From contig NC_071670.1 in the NCBI RefSeq assembly GCF_028554725.1, positions 21,394,001 through 21,458,000 of the forward strand: a stretch of 64,000 nucleotides of DNA. Direction: 5' to 3'. Positions 30,601-36,769 of this stretch are shown here, one piece after another; within the stretch, counting starts at the first letter, position 1; each line of letters begins with the position of its first letter. The DNA is from Zeugodacus cucurbitae (Eukaryota; Arthropoda; Insecta; Diptera; Tephritidae). Both the position numbers and the translations under genes were made by a program. The notes under the pieces are model-generated. The model did no database searches and was not told where the DNA came from. It saw only the letters and a list, made by a program, of their open reading frames with translations.

Positions 30601-32721
30601 TTAATGCAGCTTTTCCGTACCATCTTTACAAAAACTCTTTAGGGTTTCTGGAGTTTTTCCTTACGGAATTAAAGCACTTTTAGTAGTTTTTAACATAACT
30701 TTTGTATGTGAGGTTAGCGTGGTTATATTCCGATTTCCTCCAATTTCATGCTGTATAATCAAGTACCTAAAGGAAATGACTCTAGAAAATTAAGTTGATA
30801 TAACTTTAGCAGGGCCACGCCCACTTTCCCAAAAAAATGTTATCCAAATATTCATCTCCCTAATGTGATCCTTTGTACCAAATTTTGTTTTCATAATTTT
30901 ATTTATGGCTTAGTTATAGCACATTACAAGACAAATTTTCAAATAAGTAACCGGAAATTCTCAAATTAGTTAGTAATTAACAAATTATAATTAGTTTGTG
31001 TGAAATTGTGTGTTTCAAACGAAATTTCATGTGCCACAACGTTGGAAATGTTGAAAAAAACATTTGTTGATTCAACCATGTCGACAACTCAAGTTAACGA
31101 TAGGTAGAAATCGTTCAAAGAGGGGCATATAAAAATCGCAACGCACACAAAAGGTTGACTTGTTGACGCCGTAAACAAACAAAATGACACATAGCAATAA
31201 AAATTGACATAATAATTGACCGAATGTATATATGCAAATTTCTGCAGCTAACTTTTATATTAGATTAAGAAAAAAATCAAAGGGGGGGAGAGGGGGAAAC
31301 ACAACTAAAACTTTAACTGAACATAATAAAGACGCGTTGAAAATCTACAAAAAACAATTTAAAGAAAAGCATTAATTTAAAAAGTATACATCACAAATTA
31401 GCTGTTATTAATTTTGAACATAAAATATATACTTTTCTCTTTAAAAACCATTTAAATTCATTAAAATTCGCGAAAGAAAATATTCGACAGACCACTTTAA
31501 ATTGCCCCTTTAGTTGTGAAGAATTCACTGTGCTTTGAAAATGAACACTCACGTCTTCGATACTATTTTTAGAAAGACCGTTACATTTCCAGGTAAAACT
31601 ATTTGGCCATATACAAGTTTGGTCATTTTAGAGACAATTCGTTCACATTTTATCAAACTATTTTTTTTAATGAGTTTTTGATTTTTGGCCTATGAACGGA
31701 ACCACTGTGCACTGACGCCTGCTACACAGTTTGATCATCGATCCACGATCCATGATCAAGATTTTAAAATATTTAAATATTTTGTGATATAGATTGTAAT
31801 CCATCATATTGAACGTGTGGCATATTTTGTGATTTACAAGTCCGAATCGGTGAAGGCAATAGTGTCAAGTTTTTAAAATCCACTATTTCTAATAAATTGT
31901 ATTTATTTCTTTATATTTATTTTGATTATATAATTCATGTTTACAGTAGAATCTTTGCCAAAGCTATGCAACTTATTTGCCAAAAGTTATTTGCTCTTTC
32001 GAATTTCTGCGATCAAACTATCGCAAAAATTACACCGTAACTGTTTTCCCCATTACGGTGTTTGCCATCAACATTTTTTGTTCCAATATCTTTATTGAAC
32101 TTTTTTAATCAAATAAAAGGCAAGAACAAGAGCCAAACATGGTTATTTTAGGTTTTCTTCCAACATTTTATAAAAAAAAAAAAAAATGTAAAAAGAAGTA
32201 AAAATTATTTCTTGTAAAAACGCAAGTAGCATCGTATAAATATTGACGTAATATATATTGAACGTGTAGCAGTCGCAAAGTGTTGACACGCAATCCATCA
32301 ATATTCAATATATGTAGATCGCGATCCAAATATCACGATAAACGTTGAACGTGTAGCAGGCGCCATGTGATTAGGCCCTATATGCATAACTTCATTATTT
32401 TGTTGGCTGCTATTTGCTGGTTTAATATTTGAATATTAATAATAAGATTTGTTAGACATTCGTAATTAAAAAAATACTCTTAATTATTGTTTTGTTCTTT
32501 TTTCTTAGGCGCTTGATGCTCAACATAGAAAAGCTGTCGCGGATATGATACATGAATTAAGTGACCAGGCTCAGTTCATAACTACGACATTTAGACCAGA
32601 GTTACTTGAAAACGCTCATAAGTTTTATGGAGTTCGATTTAGAAACAAGGTTAGCCATATTGATTGCGTCACCAAGGAGCAAGCGAAAGATTTTGTAGAG
32701 GATGATAATACACATGCATAG
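638..32721 (+). CDS. SMC3: SMC3, cohesin ATPase subunit (six-exon gene model)
   Basis: This gene encodes the SMC3 subunit of cohesin, the ring ATPase that holds sister chromatids together and shapes chromatin loops in the nucleus. Joining 638-652, 704-818, 8925-9064, 12794-15180, 18118-18850 and 32509-32721 gives 3,603 nt, or 1,200 residues, close to the usual metazoan length. Visible landmarks are Walker A GRNGSGKS (residues 32-39), the lysine pair K105/K106 that Eco/ESCO acetylates in orthologs, long coiled coils either side of a hinge (about 500-670), signature LSGGQKS (1098-1104) and Walker B PFYLFDEIDQ (1121-1130). All introns are GT-AG and every junction keeps frame. The start ATG is chosen because MHIKQ matches the conserved N-terminus. 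No inactivating change is seen. The identification is near certain; the exact UTRs are unknown. Confidence 0.97.
704..818 (+). CDS. SMC3: SMC3 coding exon 2 (Walker A)
   Basis: The exon encodes residues 6 to 44, including Walker A GRNGSGKS, which binds ATP phosphates. The reading stops after NFFY plus one base at 818, where the donor gtgaga begins. The single leftover G joins CA of the next exon to make the alanine codon expected in SMC3. An 8.1-kb transposon-filled intron follows. Confidence 0.93.
819..1654. other. Start of SMC3 intron 2, no recognised element
   Basis: This is AT-rich intron sequence between exon 2 and the first mini-me-like repeat. Short ORFs here show no family resemblance. 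I see nothing to annotate. Confidence 0.6.
1655..3142 (+). mobile_element. mini-me/DINE-like repeat, copy A (nearly full length)
   Basis: This is a long copy of the most abundant repeat in the window. In order it shows the motif acggttgtttgtaag, a (GTCT/GTCC)n tract near 1772-1816, the block gcaagctgtaacttgag, several phrases of the type tgggcgtggc, the phrase tctcaggaactactcgac, and a 3' end with ttgcgagagtataaaatg, a small hairpin (ttcggttacacccgaa) and the terminus ttacttgttt. The GTCY microsatellite is the hallmark of dipteran mini-me elements. No coding capacity is expected, and ORFs inside are chance. Confidence 0.8.
3143..3549. other. Intron 2 spacer, no recognised element
   Basis: AT-rich spacer between a mini-me-like repeat and the poly(A) end of a jockey-like LINE. 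Nothing further is seen. Confidence 0.5.
3550..4375 (-). pseudogene. 5'-truncated jockey-like LINE, reverse transcriptase C-terminal part
   Basis: The minus-strand ORF (4394-3687) reads as the end of a jockey-clade ORF2. It has the polymerase box FADDTALVS near its start, then WLANWRINVNEQKC, the box VTYLGIHLDRRTW, and PIWMYGIQLWG followed by FQSKMLRSI. The first 12 or so residues before FADD come from flanking DNA, so the element is 5' truncated, as is usual for LINEs. On the minus strand an A-rich end with AATAAA lies near 3550, consistent with the 3' tail. The piece lies antisense to SMC3 in intron 2. A relative occupies 38072-43490. Confidence 0.85.
4435..4553. repeat. Two-unit tandem repeat of about 61 bp
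   Basis: The phrase ttttttcatccggagga starts near 4435 and again near 4496. Each is followed by tttccaacagtactct and gatcg-ggcgc. The second unit lacks about 9 bases after ggactttcc. No gene is associated. Confidence 0.75.
4620..6489. other. Intron 2, 1.9 kb without a recognised element
   Basis: This is AT-rich sequence with only short random ORFs. I see no exon-like stretch with SMC3 homology and no clear inverted-repeat element. Confidence 0.5.
6490..6633 (+). mobile_element. mini-me/DINE-like repeat, 3' end fragment (copy B)
   Basis: Only the tail of the repeat is present: ggtggactttattccgaa, then the hairpin ttcggttacaaccgaac and the end acttagcccttccgtactt. The 5' part is missing or too diverged to recognise. 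Confidence 0.7.
6634..7084. other. Intron 2 spacer with a possible unknown dispersed repeat
   Basis: A minus-strand ORF (7043-6810) contains the phrase SVTGTDPDFYPTKNYHIGS. Its composition looks transposon-derived, but I cannot place it in a family. Nothing else is visible. Confidence 0.25.
7085..7705 (+). mobile_element. mini-me/DINE-like repeat, 3' half (copy C1)
   Basis: The piece starts at the internal block catacaaaggttaggttgaa, runs through atgggcgtggcatcgccca and tctcatgaactactcgac, and fades near 7705 before the usual hairpin end. It is directly followed by a second partial copy in the same orientation. Confidence 0.75.
7716..8440 (+). mobile_element. mini-me/DINE-like repeat, middle part (copy C2)
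   Basis: This copy starts at the block taacttgagtaaaaattta that normally follows the GTCY microsatellite, and continues through agtgggcgtggtctcgcc to the phrase tatataaagtaagcactag near 8400. It lacks both ends. C1 and C2 sit side by side in the same direction, with the 3' half first, so they are two insertions or a rearranged pair. Confidence 0.75.
8441..8924. other. End of SMC3 intron 2
   Basis: AT-rich intron sequence ending in the pyrimidine-rich acceptor tttttatttttattttag before exon 3. No element is recognised. Confidence 0.6.
8925..9064 (+). CDS. SMC3: SMC3 coding exon 3
   Basis: The exon follows the acceptor ttttag and encodes residues 44-90 of the N-terminal head, with the conserved stretches LRPEQRQALLHEGTG and EIIFDNSDNR. 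It ends at the donor gtaagt after an intact proline codon, matching the SMC3 order NR-x-P-I-D-K. Its 140 nt plus the leftover base of exon 2 complete 47 codons. Confidence 0.93.
9065..9819. other. Start of SMC3 intron 3
   Basis: Intron sequence without a recognised element. An open frame running on from exon 3 to 9256 is intronic and shows no homology after the splice donor. Confidence 0.55.
9820..10117 (-). mobile_element. hAT-type MITE, truncated copy
   Basis: The left end reads gaagtgtattcaacaaagtg and matches the terminal inverted repeat of the complete copy at 40400-40789. The inside (for example agttggagcac and attcggcattttctttta) matches the reverse complement of that copy. The other end is lost where an RTE-like LINE begins near 10118. 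It has no coding capacity. Confidence 0.75.
10118..11160 (-). pseudogene. RTE-like LINE reverse transcriptase, degraded copy R1
   Basis: On the minus strand, broken frames show LINE reverse transcriptase text. Examples are ADELPTELFKYVGEDLI near 10900, REGVSLSCDIFNLILEKII near 10700, GEYRRRWNDELYELFDDID near 10400, and the tail FDAVPAGGSRGRPPLCWKD near 10250. Many stops and frameshifts, and missing pieces around the polymerase box, show that it is dead. It lies head to head with copy R2, so the two form a long imperfect inverted repeat in SMC3 intron 3. RTE-clade assignment is by resemblance only. Confidence 0.8.
11165..12345 (+). pseudogene. RTE-like LINE, endonuclease end plus reverse transcriptase, degraded copy R2
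   Basis: The plus strand starts with the end of an endonuclease domain (HNETSPNGLRLIDFA, then TWLSPDRKTNNQIDHVVIDR, whose H is the expected catalytic histidine). It then jumps by deletion to TLSNTRSSVRIGKDLSEPF of the reverse transcriptase. Another frame (11634-12116) gives VNEDKTKYLMSS, FVYLGSSINSNNNVSL and LMYGAEVWTM. A TGA stop at 12114 interrupts it before the tail GSRGRGRPPLRWKNQ. The piece ends near a GAAGAAGAAGAG tract. Large parts of the polymerase domain are missing, so it is inactive. Confidence 0.82.
12346..12793. other. End of SMC3 intron 3
   Basis: Unrecognised intron sequence. A (TA)n tract near 12751-12780 lies just before the acceptor attttag of exon 4. Confidence 0.55.
12794..15180 (+). 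CDS. SMC3: SMC3 coding exon 4 (coiled coils and hinge)
   Basis: This large exon encodes residues 91 to 886. It opens with IDKEEIYLRRVIGSKKDQ, placing the acetylatable pair K105/K106, then the Q-loop region VKQGKINQMA and the conserved TRVYDERKEES. A coiled coil runs to about residue 500. The hinge follows, with VEVTAGNRLFHHIV and SLTGGYFN. The return coiled coil ends at the donor gtatat after 15180, with codon phase 2. Reading past the donor would add about 40 intronic residues before a stop at 15301, which is not part of the protein. Confidence 0.96.
15598..15805 (+). mobile_element. mini-me/DINE-like repeat, 5' end fragment (copy D)
   Basis: The 5' terminal block is recognisable (ccctcgcaacatgttgc, then ttcatataacggttgtt and ctaaacgatagagatattg). 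The GTCY tract and the rest are missing. A second copy of the phrase agttagatatggggttat lies at the right, next to an inverted-repeat element. Confidence 0.65.
15812..16692. mobile_element. Inverted-repeat element of about 0.88 kb, unclassified
   Basis: The left end acagccctattctgtgtac and the right end gtgcacagaatagggctgt are inverted copies with one mismatch over 19 bases. The inside has no transposase-like ORF. The flanks are AT-rich, so the target duplication cannot be read with certainty; TA-rich bases lie on both sides. It sits in SMC3 intron 4. It could be a MITE of a cut-and-paste DNA transposon, but the superfamily is not clear to me. Confidence 0.7.
16693..17239. other. Intron 4, fragments of unknown dispersed repeats
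   Basis: A stretch near 17003-17065 (catccgtctgtccggtcgg, then caagcgataatttgatctgg) is found again, inverted, near 33556-33619. Another phrase, ctacagaaccgattttaatg, resembles text near 57405. These look like scraps of dispersed repeats, but I cannot name them. Confidence 0.4.
17240..17790 (+). mobile_element. mini-me/DINE-like repeat, 3' part (copy E)
   Basis: The piece runs from gatgaagatagcggaataaa through tttcaaggccccggatatcg and aaatcggttcagtaattacc to aaattgcgagaacag. It ends just before the usual hairpin, so the 3' tip is lost. Confidence 0.75.
17791..18117. other. End of SMC3 intron 4
   Basis: No recognised element. It ends in the acceptor tttttttag of exon 5. Confidence 0.6.
18118..18850 (+). 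CDS. SMC3: SMC3 coding exon 5 (C-terminal head, signature and Walker B)
   Basis: The exon begins after the acceptor ttttag and completes the split arginine codon. It finishes the coiled coil (HVNKKALDQFLSFSEQ is strongly conserved) and enters the C-terminal ATPase lobe. A short acidic loop rich in D, E and K lies before GIGIRVSFTG. Signature LSGGQKS and Walker B FYLFDEIDQ follow. The donor gtgagt comes directly after the Q codon. A frame-shadow ATG at 18096 is intronic and was not used. Confidence 0.96.
18851..19145. other. Start of SMC3 intron 5
   Basis: Intron sequence after the donor gtgagt, without a recognised element. Confidence 0.6.
19146..19642. mobile_element. Inverted-repeat element of 497 bp (MITE-like)
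   Basis: The ends agctgccatcgattgg (left) and ccaatcgatggcagct (right) are perfect 16-bp inverted repeats. ATT flanks both ends and could be a 3-bp target duplication, although the sample is too small to be sure. There is no coding capacity. A partial relative covers bases 1-80 of the window, upstream of SMC3. Confidence 0.75.
19749..20690 (-). mobile_element. mini-me/DINE-like repeat, copy F (reverse orientation)
   Basis: Read on the minus strand, this copy ends with ttgcgagagtataaaatg, the hairpin ttcggttgcacccgaac and the terminus ttacttgt at 19749. Inside are the phrases atggttttcgacccataag and gggtcacgcccac. The 5' part with the GTCY tract is missing. It abuts copy G, which points the other way. 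Confidence 0.8.
20691..21085 (+). mobile_element. mini-me/DINE-like repeat, 3' fragment (copy G)
   Basis: This fragment shows aaatctctcagatttttaatg, then ttcttctaatagtgtgcctc and ttgcgagagaataaaatctt. The final hairpin is damaged. Together with copy F it makes a local inverted arrangement. Confidence 0.7.
21185..22411 (+). mobile_element. mini-me/DINE-like repeat, copy H, first part
   Basis: The copy starts near the GTCY microsatellite (ccgtccgtctgtccgcctgt) and runs through the standard blocks to atatggtatat at 22411. There an inverted-repeat element interrupts it. The remaining 3' end is at 24139-24280. Confidence 0.82.
22412..24138. mobile_element. Inverted-repeat element of 1.73 kb with subterminal repeats, unclassified
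   Basis: The two ends (starting cgtcacctaaaatgcaaaag on the left; ending in its reverse complement on the right) are inverted repeats of about 32 bp. Variants of the phrase gccgtaactaa recur inside near both ends, in both orientations (near 22633, 22696, 23943 and 23985). The element splits mini-me copy H, and the flanks are atat-rich, so the length of the target duplication is uncertain. It has no transposase-like ORF and hosts a piggyBac-type MITE at 22897-23545. I do not recognise the family. Confidence 0.78.
22897..23545. mobile_element. piggyBac-type MITE of 649 bp
   Basis: The ends cccttctgctatgtt and aacatagcagaaggg are perfect inverted repeats. TTAA flanks both ends (22893-22896 and 23546-23549), the exact target duplication of the piggyBac superfamily, and the CCC start also fits. 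The palindrome-like phrase gggtcaatttgaccc or a variant occurs near both ends. A minus-strand ORF (23303-23085) of 72 residues shows no clear transposase motif, so the element is judged non-autonomous. Confidence 0.85.
24139..24280 (+). mobile_element. mini-me/DINE-like repeat, copy H, 3' end
   Basis: This piece continues copy H: acgattttcgttattctatt, then ttgcgagagtataaaatg, the hairpin ttcggttgcacccgaac and ttacttgtt. The split with the first part is explained by the inserted inverted-repeat element. Confidence 0.82.
24281..24829. other. Intron 5 spacer
   Basis: AT-rich sequence with no recognised gene or element. The left half of the neighbouring hAT-type MITE cannot be made out here. Confidence 0.45.
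24830..24925. mobile_element. hAT-type MITE, right-end fragment
   Basis: The stretch gggttaatgtaaacaaatac to the end gttgaatacactttg matches the right end of the complete copy at 40400-40789 with scattered differences. The left end is not recognisable. Confidence 0.7.
24926..25349. other. Intron 5 spacer
   Basis: No gene or element recognised. Confidence 0.45.
25350..25592. mobile_element. MITE of 243 bp with pogo/Tigger-like ends
   Basis: The ends gttggacctcgattat and ataatcgaggtccaac are perfect 16-bp inverted repeats. The text resembles termini of pogo/Tigger-type elements of the Tc1/mariner superfamily, but the outermost bases differ between the two ends and no clean TA duplication can be read. 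No ORF is present. Confidence 0.7.
25593..26204. other. Intron 5 spacer
   Basis: No gene or element recognised. Confidence 0.45.
26205..26575 (-). pseudogene. RTE-like LINE, 3' end fragment (copy R3)
   Basis: The minus strand reads GNGEYRRRWNDELYELYDD, then QRLRWLGHVVRMDENTP, GGSRGRGRPPLRWRD and a short 3' UTR ending ccaatcacatacata. The frame is open over this part, but everything upstream is missing, as in 5'-truncated LINEs. Its 5' edge (about 26545) is also the left boundary of the 2.77-kb tandem duplication. Confidence 0.85.
26545..29310. repeat. Tandem duplication unit 1 (2,766 bp)
   Basis: This unit and the next match base for base over almost their whole length; I found only about seven differences by eye. 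It begins with about 15 bases of the neighbouring RTE-like LINE (tattcgccgttgcca), then a long A-rich tract and a reverse mini-me-like fragment, and ends with gtttgccataaacattt. Short ORFs inside are not family members. The unit lies in SMC3 intron 5. Confidence 0.92.
27600..28165 (-). mobile_element. Old mini-me/DINE-like fragment inside duplication unit 1
   Basis: On the minus strand the usual phrases are present in diverged form: actactcgacc, agtgggcgtggcc and gccataaataaa. Both ends are missing. The divergence from other copies is clearly larger than that between the two duplication units. Confidence 0.65.
29311..32078. repeat. Tandem duplication unit 2
   Basis: This second unit starts with the same scrap tattcgccgttgcca, here cut off from the rest of the LINE, which shows that the duplication came after the LINE insertion. 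Differences from unit 1 include one base lost in a T-run near 29340, one A gained near 30088, and single substitutions near 30842, 31671 and 32050. It ends at gtttgccatcaacatttt. Confidence 0.92.
30366..30932 (-). mobile_element. Old mini-me/DINE-like fragment inside duplication unit 2
   Basis: This is the duplicated copy of the fragment at 27600-28165, with one visible substitution (gttatcc instead of gttagcc near 30840). Confidence 0.65.
32079..32508. other. End of SMC3 intron 5, possible small inverted-repeat remnant
   Basis: The phrase ttgaacgtgtagcag occurs twice (near 32258 and 32344), and its inverse, gcctgctacac, lies near 31720 inside duplication unit 2. These may be ends of a small MITE family, but the structure is not clear. 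The intron ends in the acceptor ttttttcttag. Confidence 0.35.
32509..32721 (+). CDS. SMC3: SMC3 coding exon 6 (D-loop and C-terminus)
   Basis: After a 13.7-kb intron and the acceptor ttcttag, the exon resumes with ALDAQHRKAV (the D-loop beside Walker B), then QFITTTFRPELLENA, KFYGVRFRNKVSHID and the conserved end AKDFVEDDNTHA before TAG at 32719-32721. It keeps frame with exon 5 and closes a normal-length protein. Confidence 0.95.
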   Translation, partial: ALDAQHRKAVADMIHELSDQAQFITTTFRPELLENAHKFYGVRFRNKVSHIDCVTKEQAKDFVEDDNTHA

Positions 32722-32746
32722 ATTTTGTAAAAAACCACGTCTTGCA

Positions 32747-32752
32747 AATAAA
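32747..32752 (+). terminator. Candidate SMC3 poly(A) signal
   Basis: An AATAAA hexamer lies 25 nt after the SMC3 stop codon. This would give a very short 3' UTR. Other AATAAA-like words occur near 33325, so a longer 3' UTR is possible. Transcript evidence would be needed to choose. Confidence 0.5.
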
Positions 32753-33609
32753 ATGCTACTTTTAAAGCATAATATATTTTAATATTGTTTGGTAGGAAAT
32801 GTATTATGTCGTTGTTAAATTATTTTTTCGCTACTGATAACTTATTTCAATGTATGTATAATATTATTTTGCTGACCGGATATATGTACATATGTCCTGC
32901 CCAAATTTATGTATACCATGTGTGTATATTATACAAAAGTGAATATTGTTTTTTTACCTTTTTGTTCTTTCAAACTAAACATTTTGCGTGGTTGTGAGTT
33001 GTCATGACGAAAAATATGCAAAAAATAGCCCAATATTCAAGGATATCACGACTGTGCAAACCATCATGACTGAAAATACAGTCATACTGAAATGAGGCGA
33101 AACTTGCCACTCGATTTGAGAATTTTTAATGAACCTTCGAGTTGCGTAAAACTATTGAAACAAATATTGATGATAATAAATTCCAAATCCAAAATACATT
33201 GCAATATATTAACAATAGCAAATATCCTGATAAAATGAGAAACAATGGGCAACGTTATTTGTCTCTTACATTTAGGACGTGTATGCCCAAATGTATAAAT
33301 ATCATATACATATTAAAATGTAATAAATAAACAACAAATCACATTAAAACTATTGTATACTCATATGTAAATGAGAAATGTATTTTGTATATATATATAT
33401 ACTAGTGGCCGGGCCACGCATTGCTGTGGATAAGGTATATTTGATAAATTGAAATTATTTAACTACTTTTAATTTTTTCCGTAGTTTACGATAAATATAC
33501 CAAAACTGTCTCTTGGTTTTTTTCCGTACCTAGTTCATGTGTTCCGAATTTTATAACATCCAGGATATCCAGATCAAATTATCGCTTGACGAAATGACCG
33601 ACCGGATAG
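32753..33609. other. SMC3 3' flank
   Basis: This holds the likely end of the SMC3 transcript and then unrecognised sequence. The phrase gtggccgggccacgcattgc near 33405 and the stretch 33556-33619, shared inverted with 17003-17065, look like dispersed repeat scraps. No gene is seen. Confidence 0.45.
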
Positions 33610-33900
33610 ACGGATGTTTTTATTTGCAATGAGCTAAAACTTGATTACGACCTCAAGTCTGCTGTGTCCGTTGTCTTTCTCTCTGATTATGAAGGCTCAG
33701 AGTTTAGGAACGCTCAGAGTTTGACGGCCTAGTGCGAGCTTGTATATTTTTAAAATTTTGTTCTTCAAAGCGAAGGCGCCAAAGGTCAGCTGTAGAGGCT
33801 AAGCCGTCAGAAAAAAGTCCAAAAACAAGTGTTGAGTTACCCAAAAAATCATTTGCGGATGTGGCCCGAAACCGCATTCTCTCAACTCTAGCGATATAAT
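33610..33900 (+). pseudogene. LINE ORF1-like scrap, copy 1 of a direct repeat
   Basis: This stretch matches 35345-35600 in the same direction. On the plus strand a short frame gives SFADVARNRI, a phrase typical of the end of ORF1 in LOA/R1-type LINEs. Because the second copy lies just before an R1/LOA-like endonuclease remnant, I read both as LINE ORF1 scraps. Confidence 0.5.
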
Positions 33901-34027
33901 TACAATACGGAAGAAAGTTCCATGGGATTGGAGTGATCCCTGATGAACCGCCGCTGTGTAAGTAAATTAGTTGTTGTGCTTTCAATATAACTGTCTTCAA
34001 AATATAAATCAACGTTGCTAAACATTT

Positions 34028-35079
34028 TTATACTCTTGCAACAAAAGTTGATAAGAGAGTATTATAGTTTTGTTCACATAACGATTGTTTGTAAGTCATA
34101 AAACTAAACGAGTTAGATATAGCGTTATATATATCAAAATGATCAGGGTGACGAGACGAGTCAAAATCCGACCACTGCCACGCCCACAAAATGGCGAAAG
34201 CCGAAAACACAAAAAGTGTCATAACTAAGACATAAATAAAGTTATAAAAGTGAAATTTGGAACAGAGAATCGCACTAGGAAGGGGCATATTTGGATGTAA
34301 TTTTTTTGGGAAAGTGGGCGTGGCCCCGCCCCCAAATCGGTTATTTGTATATATCTCGCAAACCAATAAAGCTACATAAACCAAACTTTCTGTAGTCAGT
34401 TCTCATACGTACCCCACCACACACCATGAAATTAGTTGAAATCGGATAATAACCACGCCGACCTCCCATACAAAGATTAGGTTGAAAATTACTAAAAGTG
34501 AGTTAACTCAGTAACGAAAAACGCCAGAAACACTGAATTTCACATAAGAAATGGCAGATGGATGCTGCACTCAGATTTTTTTTACAAAATGGAAAATGGG
34601 CGTGGCATCGCCCACTTATGGGCCAAAAACCATATCTGTGGAACTACTCGACCGATATCAATGAAACTTGGTTTGTAATAGTTTCCTTACATCCCAATGA
34701 TATGTTTAAAAAAGGCCAAATCGCTCCACAACCACGCCTACTTCCTATATACCAGAATTTTGAAGACGATCTGAATCGTTAACTTTACAATATATAAAGT
34801 AAGCACTAGTGAAGATGTCGATGCAGTGGCAGCCCCATTCTAAAAATCGCCGAAATCGGACCATAGGTTTTCAAGGCCCTATTAATCGAACATGAGGACC
34901 TCGGTGCCTCTAACCTAATATTATGGTTTCCAACTTTCAATGGACTTTATACAATATATATGACGAATATGTGGGTCAAATCGTATATTATATAATATAT
35001 GTAAATAAAGTTAAATAAATAAATTGCGAGAGTATAAAATGTTTGGTTACACCCGAACTTAGCCCTTCCTTACTTGTTT
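34028..35079 (+). mobile_element. mini-me/DINE-like repeat, copy J
   Basis: The copy has a clear 5' end (tatactcttgcaac and an inverted gagagtat), the block acgattgtttgtaag, and the standard inner phrases. It finishes with ttgcgagagtataaaatg, the hairpin ttggttacacccgaac and ttacttgttt. The GTCY tract and some following blocks are deleted, since gacgagacgag passes straight to ccactgccacgcccac. Confidence 0.82.
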
Positions 35080-36600
35080 ACTTTATTTTTAATAATAAGC
35101 CCGTGCTTGTATGAAATTCAAAATAAATTTTGTAAACAAAAACAAGTTTCAAATTAAAAACGTCAAAAATGTCAATTTCGGATGAATTCGTGTGACATTT
35201 TACAATTATTTTGGTATGGCTACAAAAAAGTTAGGCGAATGTGTTCATTCGGCAGTCACAATACGAAGGAGTCGAATTTTCGCCAAAGCGTTCGACTCGC
35301 CAAGTACGTTCGCTTCGCCGGTGACAATACCAGCCTATATTTTATTTACAATGAGCTATAACTTAATTACGACCTCAAGTCTGTTGTGTCCGTTGTCTTT
35401 CTCTCTGATTATGAAAGCGTTAGGAACGCTCAGAGTTCGACGGCCTTGTGCGAGCTTGTATATTTTTTAAATTTTGTTCTTCAAAGCGAAGGCGCCAAAG
35501 GTCAGCTGTAGAGCTAAGCCGTAAGAAAAAAGTCCAAAAACAAGTGTTGAGTTACCCAAAAAATTATTTGCGGATGTGGCCCGAAACCGCATTCCCTCAA
35601 ATCTATATACTTAGAAAGAGGTTTTAAGGGACTCTCAAGATGGTCGAGATCTAACTCTAACTAATGCGTGTTCTACAAATAAACCTCATTAACCGCGTGG
35701 CCGGATAACAGTCTGACTTTGTAGTCATTCAGGAGCCATGGCTGAATGGAGGGTGTTTTTGCGCACTGAGAACACCAGATTACTTATTATGCATGGCAAC
35801 TGCGAATGTAAGAATAGGTCATCTATAATGGCTAGGAAATCTTGATGTTTTTATGATATATACTTACAATACACTTGGTACTTACATAACTACAGTATAC
35901 AGTACTTAGATGCGGCTCTAATGGACATAATACACTTTGGGGCAGCACTGACACCAACGATAGAGAGCAACTCGCTCTTTTGTTGACCAATAGAGGTAAC
36001 ATTTATTACTAGAAATAGACATGAAGTATTAGATATAACACTTATGTCGGAAGAACTTATAAATAGGGTATCTCAATAGAGGGTTCTAGAAGAACACTAA
36101 TTTTCGGAACACCGTTACATTGAATGTATACTGGACGAAGCAATAGACAGGGTTAAGAAATTTAGGAATCATAGGAAAACGAACCAGTGCAAATGTAGGA
36201 GCTTCAGGAACCGTCTCAATATAAAAGAAAAGAGGATTAAAATAATATCTTTAATTAATTCACGAAAGCTTATCGACAAGCTTTAGAGGTGGTCTGTTCG
36301 TTAACACGCAGTAGGTGAAGGACTGGGCCCCCATGGTAGTCTGCAGAATGCAATTTAATATGAAAAACTAGAAGTAGAAGAACTGCTTGGAATTTTGTTT
36401 GCAATGATATAGACACTTAAATGAGATGCTTCCGTTTAAGAAAAATCCTAGCAAAGTCTGCTCATAACATTGGATAACTTCACACTAGTCCGTAAGACTA
36501 TAGACCAATTAGTCTTTAATAGTTTATTCTAAAAACGCTTGAAATATATATAACAGACAAGATATCTATAGAAAAACTGGCAGGCTAAATATTATTCCAA
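35080..36600 (+). pseudogene. LOA/R1-like LINE, degraded ORF1 end and endonuclease
   Basis: Near 35345-35600 lies the second copy of the ORF1-like scrap (LFADVARNRI). From 35730 broken frames read VVIQEPWLNGG, then near 35935 TLWGSTDTNDR, near 36010 TRNRHEVLDITLMS, and near 36100 SEHRYIECILDEAIDRVK. These follow the order of a LINE endonuclease ending in its S-D-H-like box, here SEH. Stops occur throughout. The reverse transcriptase part after 36430 is barely recognisable. The clade is judged by resemblance. Confidence 0.6.
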
Positions 36601-36769
36601 CCGCCTACTATATCAAGAAAGGCTATGACTACGTATTCCTTTATGCCGAGAGATTTTTCAATCTCTACAACGACTGAATTGAGTCCTGTCTCTGTGGATT
36701 TTCCTTTAGAATACCGTATCAAGCGCCTTATATGTCAAGAAAGGCTTTGATGGCGTAGGGTTATATATA

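Noticed and set aside
35192..35470. A plus-strand ORF of 92 codons as a possible gene
   Set aside because: It overlaps a repeated LINE ORF1-like scrap and has no coherent domain in that frame.
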